A DNA stretch of 64,000 bases, from NCBI GenBank assembly GCA_024364735.1, contig JAGFNQ010002314.1, positions 1 to 64,000 of the forward strand, written 5' to 3'. The notes beneath the pieces are model-generated. The model was given only the letters and a program-made list of their open reading frames with translations. It ran no database searches and was not told where the DNA came from. Both the position numbers and the translations under genes were made by a program. This document shows positions 11,571-21,706 of the stretch, one piece after another. The DNA comes from Boesenbergia rotunda (Eukaryota; Streptophyta; Magnoliopsida; Zingiberales; Zingiberaceae). Position 1 is the first letter of the stretch. Each line of letters opens with the position of its first letter.

Positions 11571-14204
11571 ATTATGGCAACACAATTCAAAGTTAAGGAA
11601 AAAGATAGCAGTTTAAGCATAAAGGTTAAGACTAATAAAACATATCAATTCGTAACAGTCTAAACCCAAATGTAATTTGAACAGTGAAAAGAGAGACAAA
11701 AAAAATTTCTCATGCTCATTCTCCCCCTGAATAATTAACTTAACTCTTAACTTTGACCTTTCCTCCCCCTTTGACATATATCAAAAACAAGCATGGGTGA
11801 ATAAGGTATCTAACAGCGATTTATGAGTTTTTCTAAGTGCTTTATGTTTTTGACAAAGTATTTTTCAATAATCGAGTAAAAGCATTTTCAAAACTTTTTA
11901 CTCTTAGATAATTTACCATTATGAAAAAAATTTCAGGCTTAAAAAAAATTTACAACTTTTTATAAGGCAGAAAAAATTTACTTAGGCAAAATTTCCAAGT
12001 TTCCAAAAAAAATTTAACTTTTAGAAAAGGAAACTTTACTTAGAAAATTTTTCAAGAAATTTTTCACGCTTAGAAAATTTTCAAGAAAAGGATTTTTCAG
12101 GCTTAACAAGTTTTTAAACTTTGGAGCAAGTACTTTTTAGAAGAATTTGAAAATTAAGTGTCAAGTACTTGATTGAGAAAATTAAGTAAAAAAATACCCG
12201 TTAAATACTTAAGTACTTAAAAGATTTTGAAAAGAAATTGTGTTTTGAAATATGTTTTGAAAGAAGTTTTGAGAATAAATTGTGTATCAGAGCTTATGAG
12301 TTTTGAAAACATAAAAATACTTGGTATAACTCTTAAAAGCATAGCAAAAGCTTAAATTTCCAGATTAAGTCCATTTTGAATAGTATTATGCAAAAAAATA
12401 TTTTGTATTTGAAAAAAAATTCGAAAAAGAGTTTTGAAAAGATTTTTCAAGTACTTTTGAGATAAATTATGATTTGAAATACATACGTACTTTTAGAAAA
12501 GTATTAGTTTTTTTTTTGAAAACAAAATATTTCACTTGACTAGGTTTCTTTTCCAGTCTGACACAATCCTAGGAAACCTTGTTAACTACAAGGACATTTC
12601 CTAATTGTCCTGGAAATTTTAAACCTCAAGTAAATTTTTAAAAAAAATATGATAGTACTTAAAAATATATGCTAAAAAGTGTGTGAACTTTTGAAGGTTC
12701 ATTGTTTTACTTAACTTGGTTCATTTTCCTGTCTGACACCATCCTAGGAAACCTTGTTGACTACAAGGACATTTCCTAAGTGTCCTGGAAATTTTCCAAC
12801 CTAAGTAAATGTTATTTCGAAAACAATTTCATAAGTCACACAAATTCTAACAAATAGTATTTTGAAAAACTTAGATTTTTGCAAGAGTTTGAAATAAAGC
12901 ATGTTATTAAATAATTCCTTTAATTTTGACCTCCCCCTAAACTTGACTCAGTCCTGGGAAGCTTGTTGACCACAAGTACTCTTCCTTTGAGTCTTAAGGT
13001 TTGAGTCAGATTAGAAAGAACTGTTTAACAAAGACATAAGTAAAAAGAAACTTTTTCTGAAGTTTTTCTTTTGACTTAGACTCCCCCTTAATTTGACACA
13101 TCCTAGGAGTCCTTGAAGATCATGAAGTGGACCTTTCCTCTGTGTCTTTAGGGTTTGTCAAGATCAAAAGAAGCACTTTTGAACAATCTTCTGAATATGA
13201 TAACTTTCAAGGAGATAAATTTTTGAAAACTCAATTTAGAATAATAACACAGTTTTAAAAAATTTGAAATGATAATAATTTTTCCAAAGCGATAGTAATA
13301 TATTAAGGATTTTGAATCAACTTTTGAAAGCCTTATTTTGAGATGAAAATAAGTTTTAAAGCATAAGGATTTTGAGAAATCTAAAAAAACATTAAGAAGA
13401 ACTCCCCCTATATCCGACATAGACTGACTTTATCTAAGATCTTAGGTTTGACTATGTTGGAATTGTCCTCTGAATTAAAATACAACATAAAAGAAATTTT
13501 AATTGAACTTAATTTTCCTGTCTCACCCAATCTAGGATTTTCAAACAGTTAACCTTAAAAGTTCTTTGTGAGACAGGTTTGAAGGTAAAAATTAATTTTG
13601 AAAAGGAATTTTCATTTATTTTGAAAAAAGTTATTTAATTTTGAAAACATATTTGATAAAAAATATAAGTTTAGAAAGCAAAAATTTTGAACACTGATTA
13701 AGTGATTTTTGAAACATAATAAGTTTGAAAAATAGAGATTTTGAAAACAGATTAGAATCTATAATTATTTGAAATTTGTGTTAGATTCGGATTTGACAAA
13801 AGATAATTTGAATTTGAATTTCAGAAATTGGCTTCCAGGTCTTGGCGAGGCACTAGGCCTTCTTTGGCCATAGCCTTATGGGATCATCCACCCTTTCCTT
13901 GACAAAGCCTTTTAATGAAATTTCATTTTCAAATTAAATTAGGTCATTTTCTGGTCTAACTAGCTTGGGTCTTGGATCGGTAGCTTCGGCTAGTTTCACC
14001 AGTCTAAAGTGACCAAGTAGACTTGATCTTATTAGAGTTGGTTTCCCCAACGTACTATCATCTCACCTCCTCCCAATACTATATTTTCAAATTTCAAGTA
14101 ATTGGTTAAGTCCTTAAGCTAACTAAACCTAAGTCTAAGCATGGTAAATTGCAGAAATTAAATAAACAATTAATCAATCAAACATGCAATTTAAAACAAA
14201 TTAT
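11571..14204 (-). other. COP3 pol-less interior
   Basis: About 2.6 kb, AT-rich (runs such as TTTTGAAAA), with no pol similarity on either strand in the segments I read. A 90-codon - strand frame at 13148-13420 shows no motif and lies across the hairpin region, so I do not call it a gene. The hairpin series (12550-13577) is the main structured part. From 13830 to 14130 there is non-repetitive sequence with no recognised feature. Confidence 0.75.
12550..13577. repeat. Series of six large hairpins with covarying arms
   Basis: H1 12550-12616, H2 12724-12792, H3 12945-12993, H4 13095-13146, H5 13415-13459, H6 13517-13577. Outer arms: H1 ACAAT/ATTGT and TTTCCAG/CTGGAAA, H2 GACAC/GTGTC, H3 GACTCA/TGAGTC, H4 GACACA/TGTGTC, H5 CATAG/CTATG, H6 CCTGTCTCAC/GTGAGACAGG. 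H1 and H2 share inner arms TAGGAAA/TTTCCTA and CCTTGT/ACAAGG. H3 has GGAAG/CTTCC and CTTGT/ACAAG. H3, H4 and H5 each have a CTCCCCCT motif 5-9 bases upstream of the hairpin or shortly before it. Confidence 0.8.
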
Positions 14205-15074
14205 TTAAGTCACTTCAAAATGGTAATAATATTCTAGATTTTCGCAATAAGCAATGTTATGAATTACATTTTCATATGAATTAATCATGTTGTTCATAGT
14301 AAATAATGGATTATTAAATACTGTAAATTTACCATTTGATTCCCTTTTGGAGGTCTCCCCCTTGATTTTAGCCATCTTCCCTTTGCTTGATTGTTTCCTC
14401 AGTATTTTATAGTGGTCGCGAGCTAACCGGACAAGTTTCCGAGGATACCTTTCTTTGTCGTCAGATTCTGAGTCTGAGTTGGACTCAGGTTCTAGTTGAG
14501 GCCTCTTTTGCAGTTCTCTTGGAGTTTTCCCTGCAATAAAACTTATACCTTTCTCGACCATTATAGTATCTATTTGATTATTCAATTCTAATTTAGAAAA
14601 AGATTCAAAATTAGTTACCGTCTTAGTCAGTTCGTCGTCTGATTCTACTGGTTCGATTTCGATTCTGGATTCGAGTTCAGATTCTGATTCGGCTATCTGT
14701 GCTTGGACATCAAGTACCTCAATGTCGGAGCTCTCTTCGTGTAGGTTGATTAGTTTCTCCCACATTTCTTTAGCACAGTTGAAGGATCCAACTAGCTTGA
14801 GTTGTTCGTTAGTTAGACCGCATTGAAGAATTGCAGTTGCTCTTGCATCAGTCTCAATTTGGTTGAGGGTTGGTTCATCCAGTTTGTCCCATGCAATTGA
14901 TAGTCCATCTTCTGTAGGGAGGTGGAACCCTGTTTGAATTATCAACCAGAGATCTAGATTGTCCTTCAGGTGGGATTCCATTAGACTTTTCCAGGTTCTG
15001 AAGTTCTCGCCAGAGAATAGAGGCGGACGAACACTGTTCCATTCTTGATTGGCCATTAAGGATAAATCTTGCAC
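14205..15074 (-). CDS. COP3 gag protein
   Basis: 289 codons, uninterrupted. Residues 1-130 resemble the N-terminal half of copia-type gag (UBN2/DUF4219-like): MANQEWNSVRPPLFSGENF, then W28-type KSLMESHLK, then AILQCGLTNEQLKLV and CAKEMWEKLINLHE. The rest is acidic and Ser/Glu-rich with no CCHC zinc knuckle, although SIRE-type gag proteins usually carry one, so the C-terminus is probably lost or replaced. A second Met at residue 8 (MANQEW) is the more usual gag start. The 5' LTR and primer site lie 435 bases upstream. It is the only protein the element could supply; it would form the particle. Confidence 0.85.
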   Translation of the reverse strand: MQDLSLMANQEWNSVRPPLFSGENFRTWKSLMESHLKDNLDLWLIIQTGFHLPTEDGLSIAWDKLDEPTLNQIETDARATAILQCGLTNEQLKLVGSFNCAKEMWEKLINLHEESSDIEVLDVQAQIAESESELESRIEIEPVESDDELTKTVTNFESFSKLELNNQIDTIMVEKGISFIAGKTPRELQKRPQLEPESNSDSESDDKERYPRKLVRLARDHYKILRKQSSKGKMAKIKGETSKRESNGKFTVFNNPLFTMNNMINSYENVIHNIAYCENLEYYYHFEVT

Positions 15075-15494
15075 AGAAAGAAAAAAAATAGAGATGTACC
15101 AAGACTTGGTCTTGGATTAGTAGTGCGAGAGAGAGAGAAAAACAAGCTCAAAAGGTGTTTGCACGAATTTCAAGGTAAAATAATAATAAAAATTTTGAAA
15201 ATGTTGACCTTAACAATTTTGATTAATAAAGAAAAAGTAAGAAAAAAAAATTTCTCGAATTAAGATAGCACGAATTTCGAAGAAAAATATTAAAATAATA
15301 ATAAAAAAATTTTACGATAAGTTTTCACAAATTGATTCTTTTATCAATTCTGACTTATGGTGAGAAAATGAGAATTCAGAATTGAAAAAGGCGTAAGTGC
15401 CCATTTTCAAAGATATTATTTATTTGAAAAATAAAGCGAAAAAAATCCGAAAAAAATTTCAAAGTGGTGGTTGCACCAACTTATAATAATCCCC
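15075..15494 (-). other. COP3 leader between primer site and gag
   Basis: AT-rich untranslated region with A-runs on the + strand, including AAAAAAAA near 15243. No feature seen other than the primer site at its upstream end. Confidence 0.6.
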
Positions 15495-15508
15495 GCTCTG
15501 ATACCACT
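15495..15508 (-). other. COP3 primer-binding site (tRNA-Met)
   Basis: GCTCTGATACCACT on the + strand reads AGTGGTATCAGAGC on the element strand, complementary to the 3' end of plant initiator tRNA-Met, directly after the CCAACA LTR end. Confidence 0.92.
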
Positions 15509-15912
15509 TGTTGGATCGAGAAATGCGAGAGAGGGGGGGGGGGTGAATGTCGCAAATCGTTCGGATTTAAAAAGAGTAAGTGCGCAGCGGAAATAAGACA
15601 CAAAAACAATGCTAACAAGGTCGTTTTACTTGGTTCGGAGCCTGTGTCGACTCCTACTCCAAGGCCCACAGTCGTTGACCGTTTTCTGCGGGCAATTCTA
15701 TATGTTCGAGAAAGTTTACAATAAAAAGTATTACAGAATCAGAGTAGTAAACTTAATCAAGCTCTTCGTTACCGACGTCCGGTGTAGATCGAAGTGTTGG
15801 AGCAGCAGGACGTCGTCAGCTCGAGTTGGAAGAGTTCGGGAGCGAGTCGTGGAAGCAAAAGAGCGTTTAAGCATCGCAGTTAGTGATGCACTGAAGAACG
15901 AGGTCGAGGGCC

Positions 15913-15921
15913 CTTTATATA
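15913..15921 (-). promoter_or_regulatory. TATA box of the COP3 5' LTR
   Basis: TATATAAAG on the - strand, identical in context to the other LTR. This would be the active promoter of the element, driving transcription toward gag. Confidence 0.65.
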
Positions 15922-15928
15922 GGGCCTA

Positions 15929-16225
15929 GGGGCGCCCTGGTCGACGGGGGCGCCCCCCACGTGGCAGCAGATCCAACTGTAGCTCGGTCACCGTCTGATC
16001 CCATTATCTTCGGGATCCGGTTTGACCGGGGCGCCCGGAGGACTCGGGGCGCCCGGATTGACTGGTCAAAGCTTCATCTCTTCGGCTTCGCAGGGGTGCG
16101 CTTTGGCAGCTGGCAGTGGGGGCGCCCGAGACACGCGGGGCGCCCGCGACAAGCGGGGCGAAACACGTCGCGGTTGTTACAGACTTGGGTTGACCTTGGG
16201 GGCGCCCTGGTCGTCCGGGGTGCCC
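15929..16225. repeat. Four GGGGCGCCC pairs, 9-base spacing (COP3 5' LTR)
   Basis: Same arrangement as 10664-10960, upstream of the TATA box. The only altered core is GGGGTGCCC in the last site. Confidence 0.85.
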
Positions 16226-16486
16226 TGCTCAGCTTCTGCCTCACTCCTTTGAGACTCTCTGAGCTGCAGATACTCAGTCCTTCGATCCTGCATCCAGGGT
16301 TTGTCCAAATAACAATTATATTATTATTTTATACAGCCTTAGCTGTCTTGGTTCTGACTTTGGTCTCCAAAATGGAGCCCTAGGTCGAACCGACGCCTAA
16401 TGTTCCCTCAAGGGGAACGCGTCCTCACCTACTCCTCTCGAGAGAGTTTACCTGGTGCCAACCGGATCCTCCAGTTGGACTTTTGC

Positions 16487-16712
16487 CCGGCAGTCCTTCG
16501 CCAGGTCTTGAGTTACCAAGCTGCCCTTCGCTTGGTGCCTAGCTGCCCTTCGCTAGGTCTTTTCTTCTGGCAGTCCTTTGCCAGGGCCTAGCATTCCTTC
16601 GCTAGGGTTTGTCCATTCTGGCAATCCTTCGCCAGAGCCTAGCAGTCCTTCGCTAGGGCTTTTCTTCTGGCTGGCATTCCTTTGCCAGTGCCTAGCAACC
16701 CTTCGCTAGGAC
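16487..16712. repeat. Array of nine small hairpins (COP3 5' LTR)
   Basis: Counterpart of 11219-11445. Every unit I checked has intact arms: CCAAGC/GCTTGG, CCTAGC/GCTAGG, CTGGC/GCCAG. Loops are AGTCCTTC, TGCCCTTC, ATTCCTTC, AATCCTTC and AACCCTTC. Confidence 0.75.
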
Positions 16713-16825
16713 TTTGTTTCTGCACACTCAAGTAACATCATTAGATCACAAACAACCCTTAACTTTGAATCCTTTGCCAATATCAAAACAAGGTTTGATC
16801 TAGTGCTTCCTGCACCAACAGTTTC

Positions 16826-17468
16826 TTCTCTTAGATAGCTAATGGTGGAGAATTTGCTCACATCCCCGGTCATATTCCTTGAACACCCGCTATCCACTAT
16901 CCACATTTTTTAGGCTTCCTTCACCTTCACCTAAATAACACGGAAAACACAAACTTTTGGTACCCAAATGCTAGATCCACAAACATCATTTAAGTATTTC
17001 TTTGGTGCCCATGTCTTCTATACATTTCCCCTAACACCTTGCTTCAAAGGGGCACCCTTCCTACCCATAAGTGAAATAAATGTCACTTCCTTGGTTTTGG
17101 GTCTATAACCTATCCCGGCCTTGTTATACACGGCTCTTTGACTATTGATGATCATGTCAAGGTTTCTGAGCCAATTTGAAATTTTCCAAGAGTCTTGGTG
17201 AGGTCTTCTACCTTTTCCCTTAGCTCCTTATTTTCCTTTTCTAAACATGAATCATGTGAAATGGAAGAGGAAACATGCACATTGTCCTTAAGTTTCATTG
17301 ATTCTAATTTGAGCATGCAACTTCATTTTTCAATTTCATAACCTTCTTTCTAGTCTTAGCTAAATCATCATTTGTACTAGCGATTATTTTAACAAGAGTA
17401 GAGGTGGGTAAGTTATATACCTCACTTACCAACACATTGGATGTTAAATCCGAAATATTATCATCGCT
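16826..17468 (-). pseudogene. COP2: gag C-terminus and protease start
   Basis: Continuation of COP2 beyond COP3, read from high to low. The gag tail has a coiled-coil-like segment (LEKENKELREKVEDLTK, near 17230) after SDDNISDLTSNVLVSEVYNL (near 17460). A linker of low similarity follows, then the copia protease start with the DSG active site (WIVDSGCSRNMTG near 16890). Stops interrupt the frame, for example TAA just before MWIVDSG where Gln is expected. The N-terminal half of gag is missing at 17468, where unrelated sequence begins. Confidence 0.8.
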
Positions 17469-19808
17469 CGGGGAAAATTTTCGAAAAAGGGTCCTAGGAT
17501 TTCCGAGCTCTTAGACGAAGGTTAGGGGATTTAAATGATTTAAAACTAAACCTTAAAGGGGATGTTTGCTAAAATTTTCAAATTTAGGGGTGCTATTTGA
17601 ATTAACTATGATGGTTGGGCTTAAATGCAAAAAGACCCAAATAAGTGGCTGTTAGGGCTCAGTGTTTGCTCGCACACCTCTTCTGGCCGTTCGAAGTCAA
17701 TGCCACCACCGCCTTCGTCGTCGTCTACATCTCCGGTGAACCCTAGCCGCAGCTTCATCTTCTTCCTCTCCTTCCTCGCAGATCATCATAGAGGTCTGTC
17801 TCCACCAGTCTCTTGGTTTTTGCAACCCGGCTCACCGACCTGTGACCTCCAAATTAGCAAGCTGAAGAGAGATTTCTATAGAGCGTAAGCTTTCCCTAGT
17901 AGTTGGCTGACCATTTGTCTATTGGATGGTCTATTTTTGGTAGGTAAGCATTCCCTCTTAGATCTTGAGCGACTCTTGTGGTGTGGGTTTGTAGCGATCC
18001 CGATGCTATCCCTGGTGTTCAAATTGCATCCGACTTGTTTGATAGGATGGGAATCTGAGTGTTGACTTGAGGATAAACAGAACTCCTACGGTAGAAGGGG
18101 ATGGTTAGCTCAGTCCTAGATCTAAAGCTTGTCAATCCTTCTTCTCTCCCTTAATCCTCTCTTGGCTGAGGTTGGATTCTTGATCGGCGACAGTTAGGTA
18201 AGGATAGTTGTTTTGGTTTTCTCTTTAGCATTTGCTTGAAATAGGGATTGCTGGTTTGATCTGTGTGTTTAGATCAGTTGATGGCTAGGTCTCTGTTCTT
18301 GACAGCTTCTTGTAGCTTAGTCTCCAGATGGGTGGTAGCAATCCTCTAAGTAGAATCGGGTAGGATTGAAGCTTAATCATGGAAGTTCAATTTATCCTTT
18401 TCTGTTGACACCTTGTATGTGTAGAGGTTGGGTGGTGTTTTTATGCTTTAAGTGAGTCATCTTGTGTTTTTAATCCTGTGTTATTCTTTGTTGAAGAAAT
18501 CTTTGTTTGAGAGTTTGATTCCTAGGAATTTCTCTTAATCCTTTGATCGACTTTGGATCATAGGGCTTCATTTACAGGGTTGCTCAATCGTTGATTAGTT
18601 TTAAATTAATGGAGAACTAGCATAGTCTGTGAGTTTATACTCTTGGTGATCTTGAGATCATCTTTCCCTTAGCCGTGTGTTGGGTCAGGGAGTGCTATGG
18701 TATTGTGATGTTGGCTTGGTTCTAATGTTAGGTTGGGTTGGATCTTGGTTTAGGTTTGGACTAAACCTAAGTTGAACTCAATCACGGAAACTTGTGCTAA
18801 TCATCTAATTTGGAATAATTAAAATGATTATGGTAATTAGGTTAGCCCTGATACAGTTTAGGGATTTGTTTAGCTATTTGATAATTGTTATGATAGATAA
18901 AATTATGTCCGTTAATACAGGACACTGATCGCTTTTGGATTATTGGCGGGTGGTTCTTTCTGCTTTGAAGCGGACTTCTACACTTTGAGGCGGGTACTTC
19001 TTGTTTGTCTTCTTTAGATCCACGTTATCTTTATGCATGACTATTTGTTGTTGATGTAGTAGGCTGATATTGACCTTTATCTACTATCGTTTTGTTATCC
19101 TACTTGATCATTATGGTTGACGTTGGATATGATCTAAATTTTCCTTCTATACAGTCTCATTTATTTGTTATCTGATTCTGTATATCATGGGTATGACATG
19201 AGTATGTAGATGTAAAATAGCAGACCACTGTATGGTTGCATTGATTGTGTCTAGTAATACTTGCATGTGTGTCTAGATATGAACTGATTGGGTTATTGTG
19301 GCATGTCATTTGATATCTACATTGATTTGATTGCTATTATTACTTGCATGTGCACCTAGATGCGTGATGGTTAGATTATTATACCTGTGATCGACCTGTG
19401 CATGTTATGTTGAGTTATGTATGATGACCTGGTAGGGGTTGCATGTGTTTGAGTCATGCATCATACATGCACTGTTCCATGCCAGCGATTAGCGACTCCC
19501 TTGTGGTTAAGCCAATCGTCTTCCGGTACATGATATGCACACACGACCACACATGGGTTAGTGGATACCGTTGGGTGTGTGCATTTGCTCTGTTCTGCTC
19601 CGCTCGACCGCTCATGGGTAGTGGTTTCGGAGCATGGTAGCAGACAGGGATCCCTTCTCTTCCCATAGATCAGAGGAGATGAGAGCGACGCTCCCTCATG
19701 TATACATGGGGTAGGGGGTGGTCCCCCGCCAGCATCATGTCCACTCGGCCACTTATGAGCAGTGATAGCAAGGTGCGTACAGTGTCACAGCTCTACCCAC
19801 TCGGCCGA
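17469..19808. other. Unassigned 2.3 kb between COP2 and ATH-B
   Basis: No LTR ends or pol motifs recognised. 17640-17880 looks like a plant 5' leader (GAACCCTAGCCGC, then CT-rich CTTCTTCCTCTCC). 18300-19440 is T-rich with short local repeats (ACTTGCATGTG near 19260 and 19345; TGTCTAGATA). 19440-19800 is GC-richer with repeated CACTCGGCC (19745, 19799). It could be a truncated LTR of another gypsy element or a scrap of a host gene 5' end with an intron. Confidence 0.4.
17625..17888 (+). CDS. Doubtful 87-codon open frame
   Basis: Unrecognised. Begins MQKDPNKWLLGLSVCSH and holds a Pro/Ser-rich stretch and a hydrophobic patch (FIFFLSFLA). It ends at GCG/TAAGCTTTCCC, which could equally be an exon end with a GTAAGC splice site. 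The frame may simply be CT-rich leader sequence. Confidence 0.15.
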   Translation: MQKDPNKWLLGLSVCSHTSSGRSKSMPPPPSSSSTSPVNPSRSFIFFLSFLADHHRGLSPPVSWFLQPGSPTCDLQISKLKRDFYRA

Positions 19809-21669
19809 TGATGAGCATTTCAGTCGTGTCACGGTTTCAAATACAATTTAATTATCGAACTCCTCTACACTAATGTAGTATAGAGTAACTCGAGTCGTCT
19901 CCCAATGAATGTAGTTGGTACATGATAATTCTCAGGATCGTATATTATTTCTTTTGGATTTTGGATGATAACTAGGGTTTGGATTTGAGTGTTATGACTA
20001 CGAAGTGAAAGACAATGCAGGTAATAAATCTAACCTCACTAAACTATACTTGCAAGAGAATTAAAAGAAACATAAGGTAAAGCATTTAGGGAACTGAACA
20101 TAAATGAAACCTAAAGCAATTAAACTAATGAAACATTACAAGAATCTACGATAAGAAAAATTCAAACTAGAGTCCACTAATGAAAGAGACAATTCATCAA
20201 ACACAATGTGAGCATGTATTAAGATAAAATGAGTGTATGTCATTCTAACACATAGAAGATCAAACCTGCTACAAGCATCAACATCTAAATTTGAAAATCA
20301 ACAAGCAACAAATATCAACTCAAATTATCAAAACTAATCAAACAGAATTGCTGCTGAATCTGGTTTGAAAGAAAAAAAACTACTGCTGGCTTCTGGAATT
20401 GCTACGAAGAGCTGCTGCTATGAAGGAAATATGCCGCTATGAAGGAAGAATTGGCGCTGATATTGAAGCTATGAGGAACTTCTGTGAAGAAACTGCTGGA
20501 TCGGATGAAGGCTCGTCACTTACCTCAACCCGACAGAATGCTGCGAAGGAATCATACTAGAAAGAACTGCTGAGGACAAATGCTGAAGAAAAACTTCCTA
20601 TGAAGGGTGAACTGTGGCCGTGGAGTGGGCGAAAGCCTTGATCGAGTCGGGAACCCCTCAACTCGAGAGAAAGCTGCGGTGGAGTCGACTAGGGTTCGGA
20701 ACCCCCAGAGCCCTAGCTCGTCCGCCCGGCGGCGATGAAGTGGATAGAATACCGCCGGCGGTGAAGGTAGAGAAGATGGATCGAGACGGGGACCCCTCGT
20801 CTGCAACCCCTCTCCCCGATCGCCCTCGCTATGCGTAGAAGATGATTTCGAGAGGATGTCGTGCCCTAGTTGTGCTTGCCCCTTTTGTTTGGCTCAGCGG
20901 CTTGGTTCGGTCAAGCATGAGTTCGGTCCAGCAGCTTGAGTTCAGTCAGCTTTAATCTTGGGTTCGACCACAGCTCAGTCCAGCAATCCTTGGTTCATTC
21001 AGCCCAGCCAGAAATTGGGTTTAGTCCAGTCAATGGTTCAGCCAAACCATTGGTTCAGCCATATGATGATGGAAGCAACAGACGACTGAGATCAATTTGG
21101 CTTCATTCAACGGTCAGATCTTTTCATATCTGAACCAAACTTCACAGATCTCAATCAATGGTCCTGATCTACCTGTCCATAGCTCGGATTAGCCAGACCA
21201 GTGGCGGATGGTCCAGATATTCCCTTTTCATGAATGGATGGTCTAGAACATATTACGCTTGATCCAATGGTCAGATTACTTCTGATTTGGTTGAAATTTT
21301 TAGATCTTGATCTATGGTCATGATTGACTCCATCTTGAACTCGGATTGACCAGAAGTTGACCGATGGCTCAGATCTATCCGTTCTCTGGAATGGACGGCT
21401 CCTATTAATCCAATGCTTAATCCCTTTGATCTGGATCTAATGCTGACTCAAGTCAGACCCGATTTGATCTAGGTCCATGATCATTTGAAGGCTACAAAAT
21501 GATATTCAAATTTATTGCTAAAAAATATCCCAAATATATAATGATTTGAATTAAATGCCAAAATAGGGGGAATACGTGAAACCTAATACAATTGCAAACG
21601 TAAGCATATAAAATGTAGATCAAACATGGATTTTAGAGCCTAAAATAATCACAAAAATGATGGTTATCA
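19809..21669 (-). repeat. ATH-B 3' LTR (about 1.86 kb)
   Basis: On the - strand it opens TGATAACCATCA directly after the polypurine tract AAGTGTGGGGGAGT and closes CTCATCA at 19809, giving TGAT/ATCA ends like ATH-A. It contains imperfect repeats of the type ATGGTC-ATGAT/GATCT between 21060 and 21440, comparable with the U3 of ATH-A. Short + strand frames here (20614-20838, 20936-21133) are antisense and not genes. The left TSD would be GCCGA (19804-19808); the other end of ATH-B is outside the window. Confidence 0.7.
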
Positions 21670-21706
21670 ACTCCCCCACACTTACTTCTTGCACGTCCCG
21701 GGCAAG
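21670..21706 (-). other. ATH-B polypurine tract with upstream hairpin
   Basis: On the - strand CTTGCCCGGGACGTGCAAG can fold through CTTGC/GCAAG and is followed by AAGTAAGTGTGGGGGAGT, then the LTR. Confidence 0.75.

Larger units (their letters stand above)
10248..16820 (-). mobile_element. COP3: non-autonomous SIRE-like copia element (6573 bp, gag only)
   Basis: Two near-identical LTRs (10248-11555 and 15509-16820) with TGTTGG/CCAACA ends, flanked by the TSD GTTTC (10243-10247 and 16821-16825). On the - strand the 5' LTR is at high coordinates. A tRNA-Met primer site follows it (15495-15508), then a gag frame (14205-15074), then about 2.6 kb without pol, then a polypurine tract (11556-11570). 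With no protease, integrase or RT it would need enzymes in trans, possibly from a COP2-like relative. The interior holds at least six large hairpins and the LTRs hold two repeat arrays, described separately. Confidence 0.95.
15509..16820 (-). repeat. COP3 5' LTR (1312 bp)
   Basis: Pair of the LTR at 10248-11555. TATA at 15913-15921 on the - strand, paired GGGGCGCCC sites at 15929-16225 (last copy changed to GGGGTGCCC), hairpin array at 16487-16712. In the array LTR2 has CCAAGC/GCTTGG and CTGGC/GCCAG where LTR1 has one arm mutated (CTAAGC; CTAGC; GCAAG), so this copy looks closer to the ancestral form. Confidence 0.95.
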
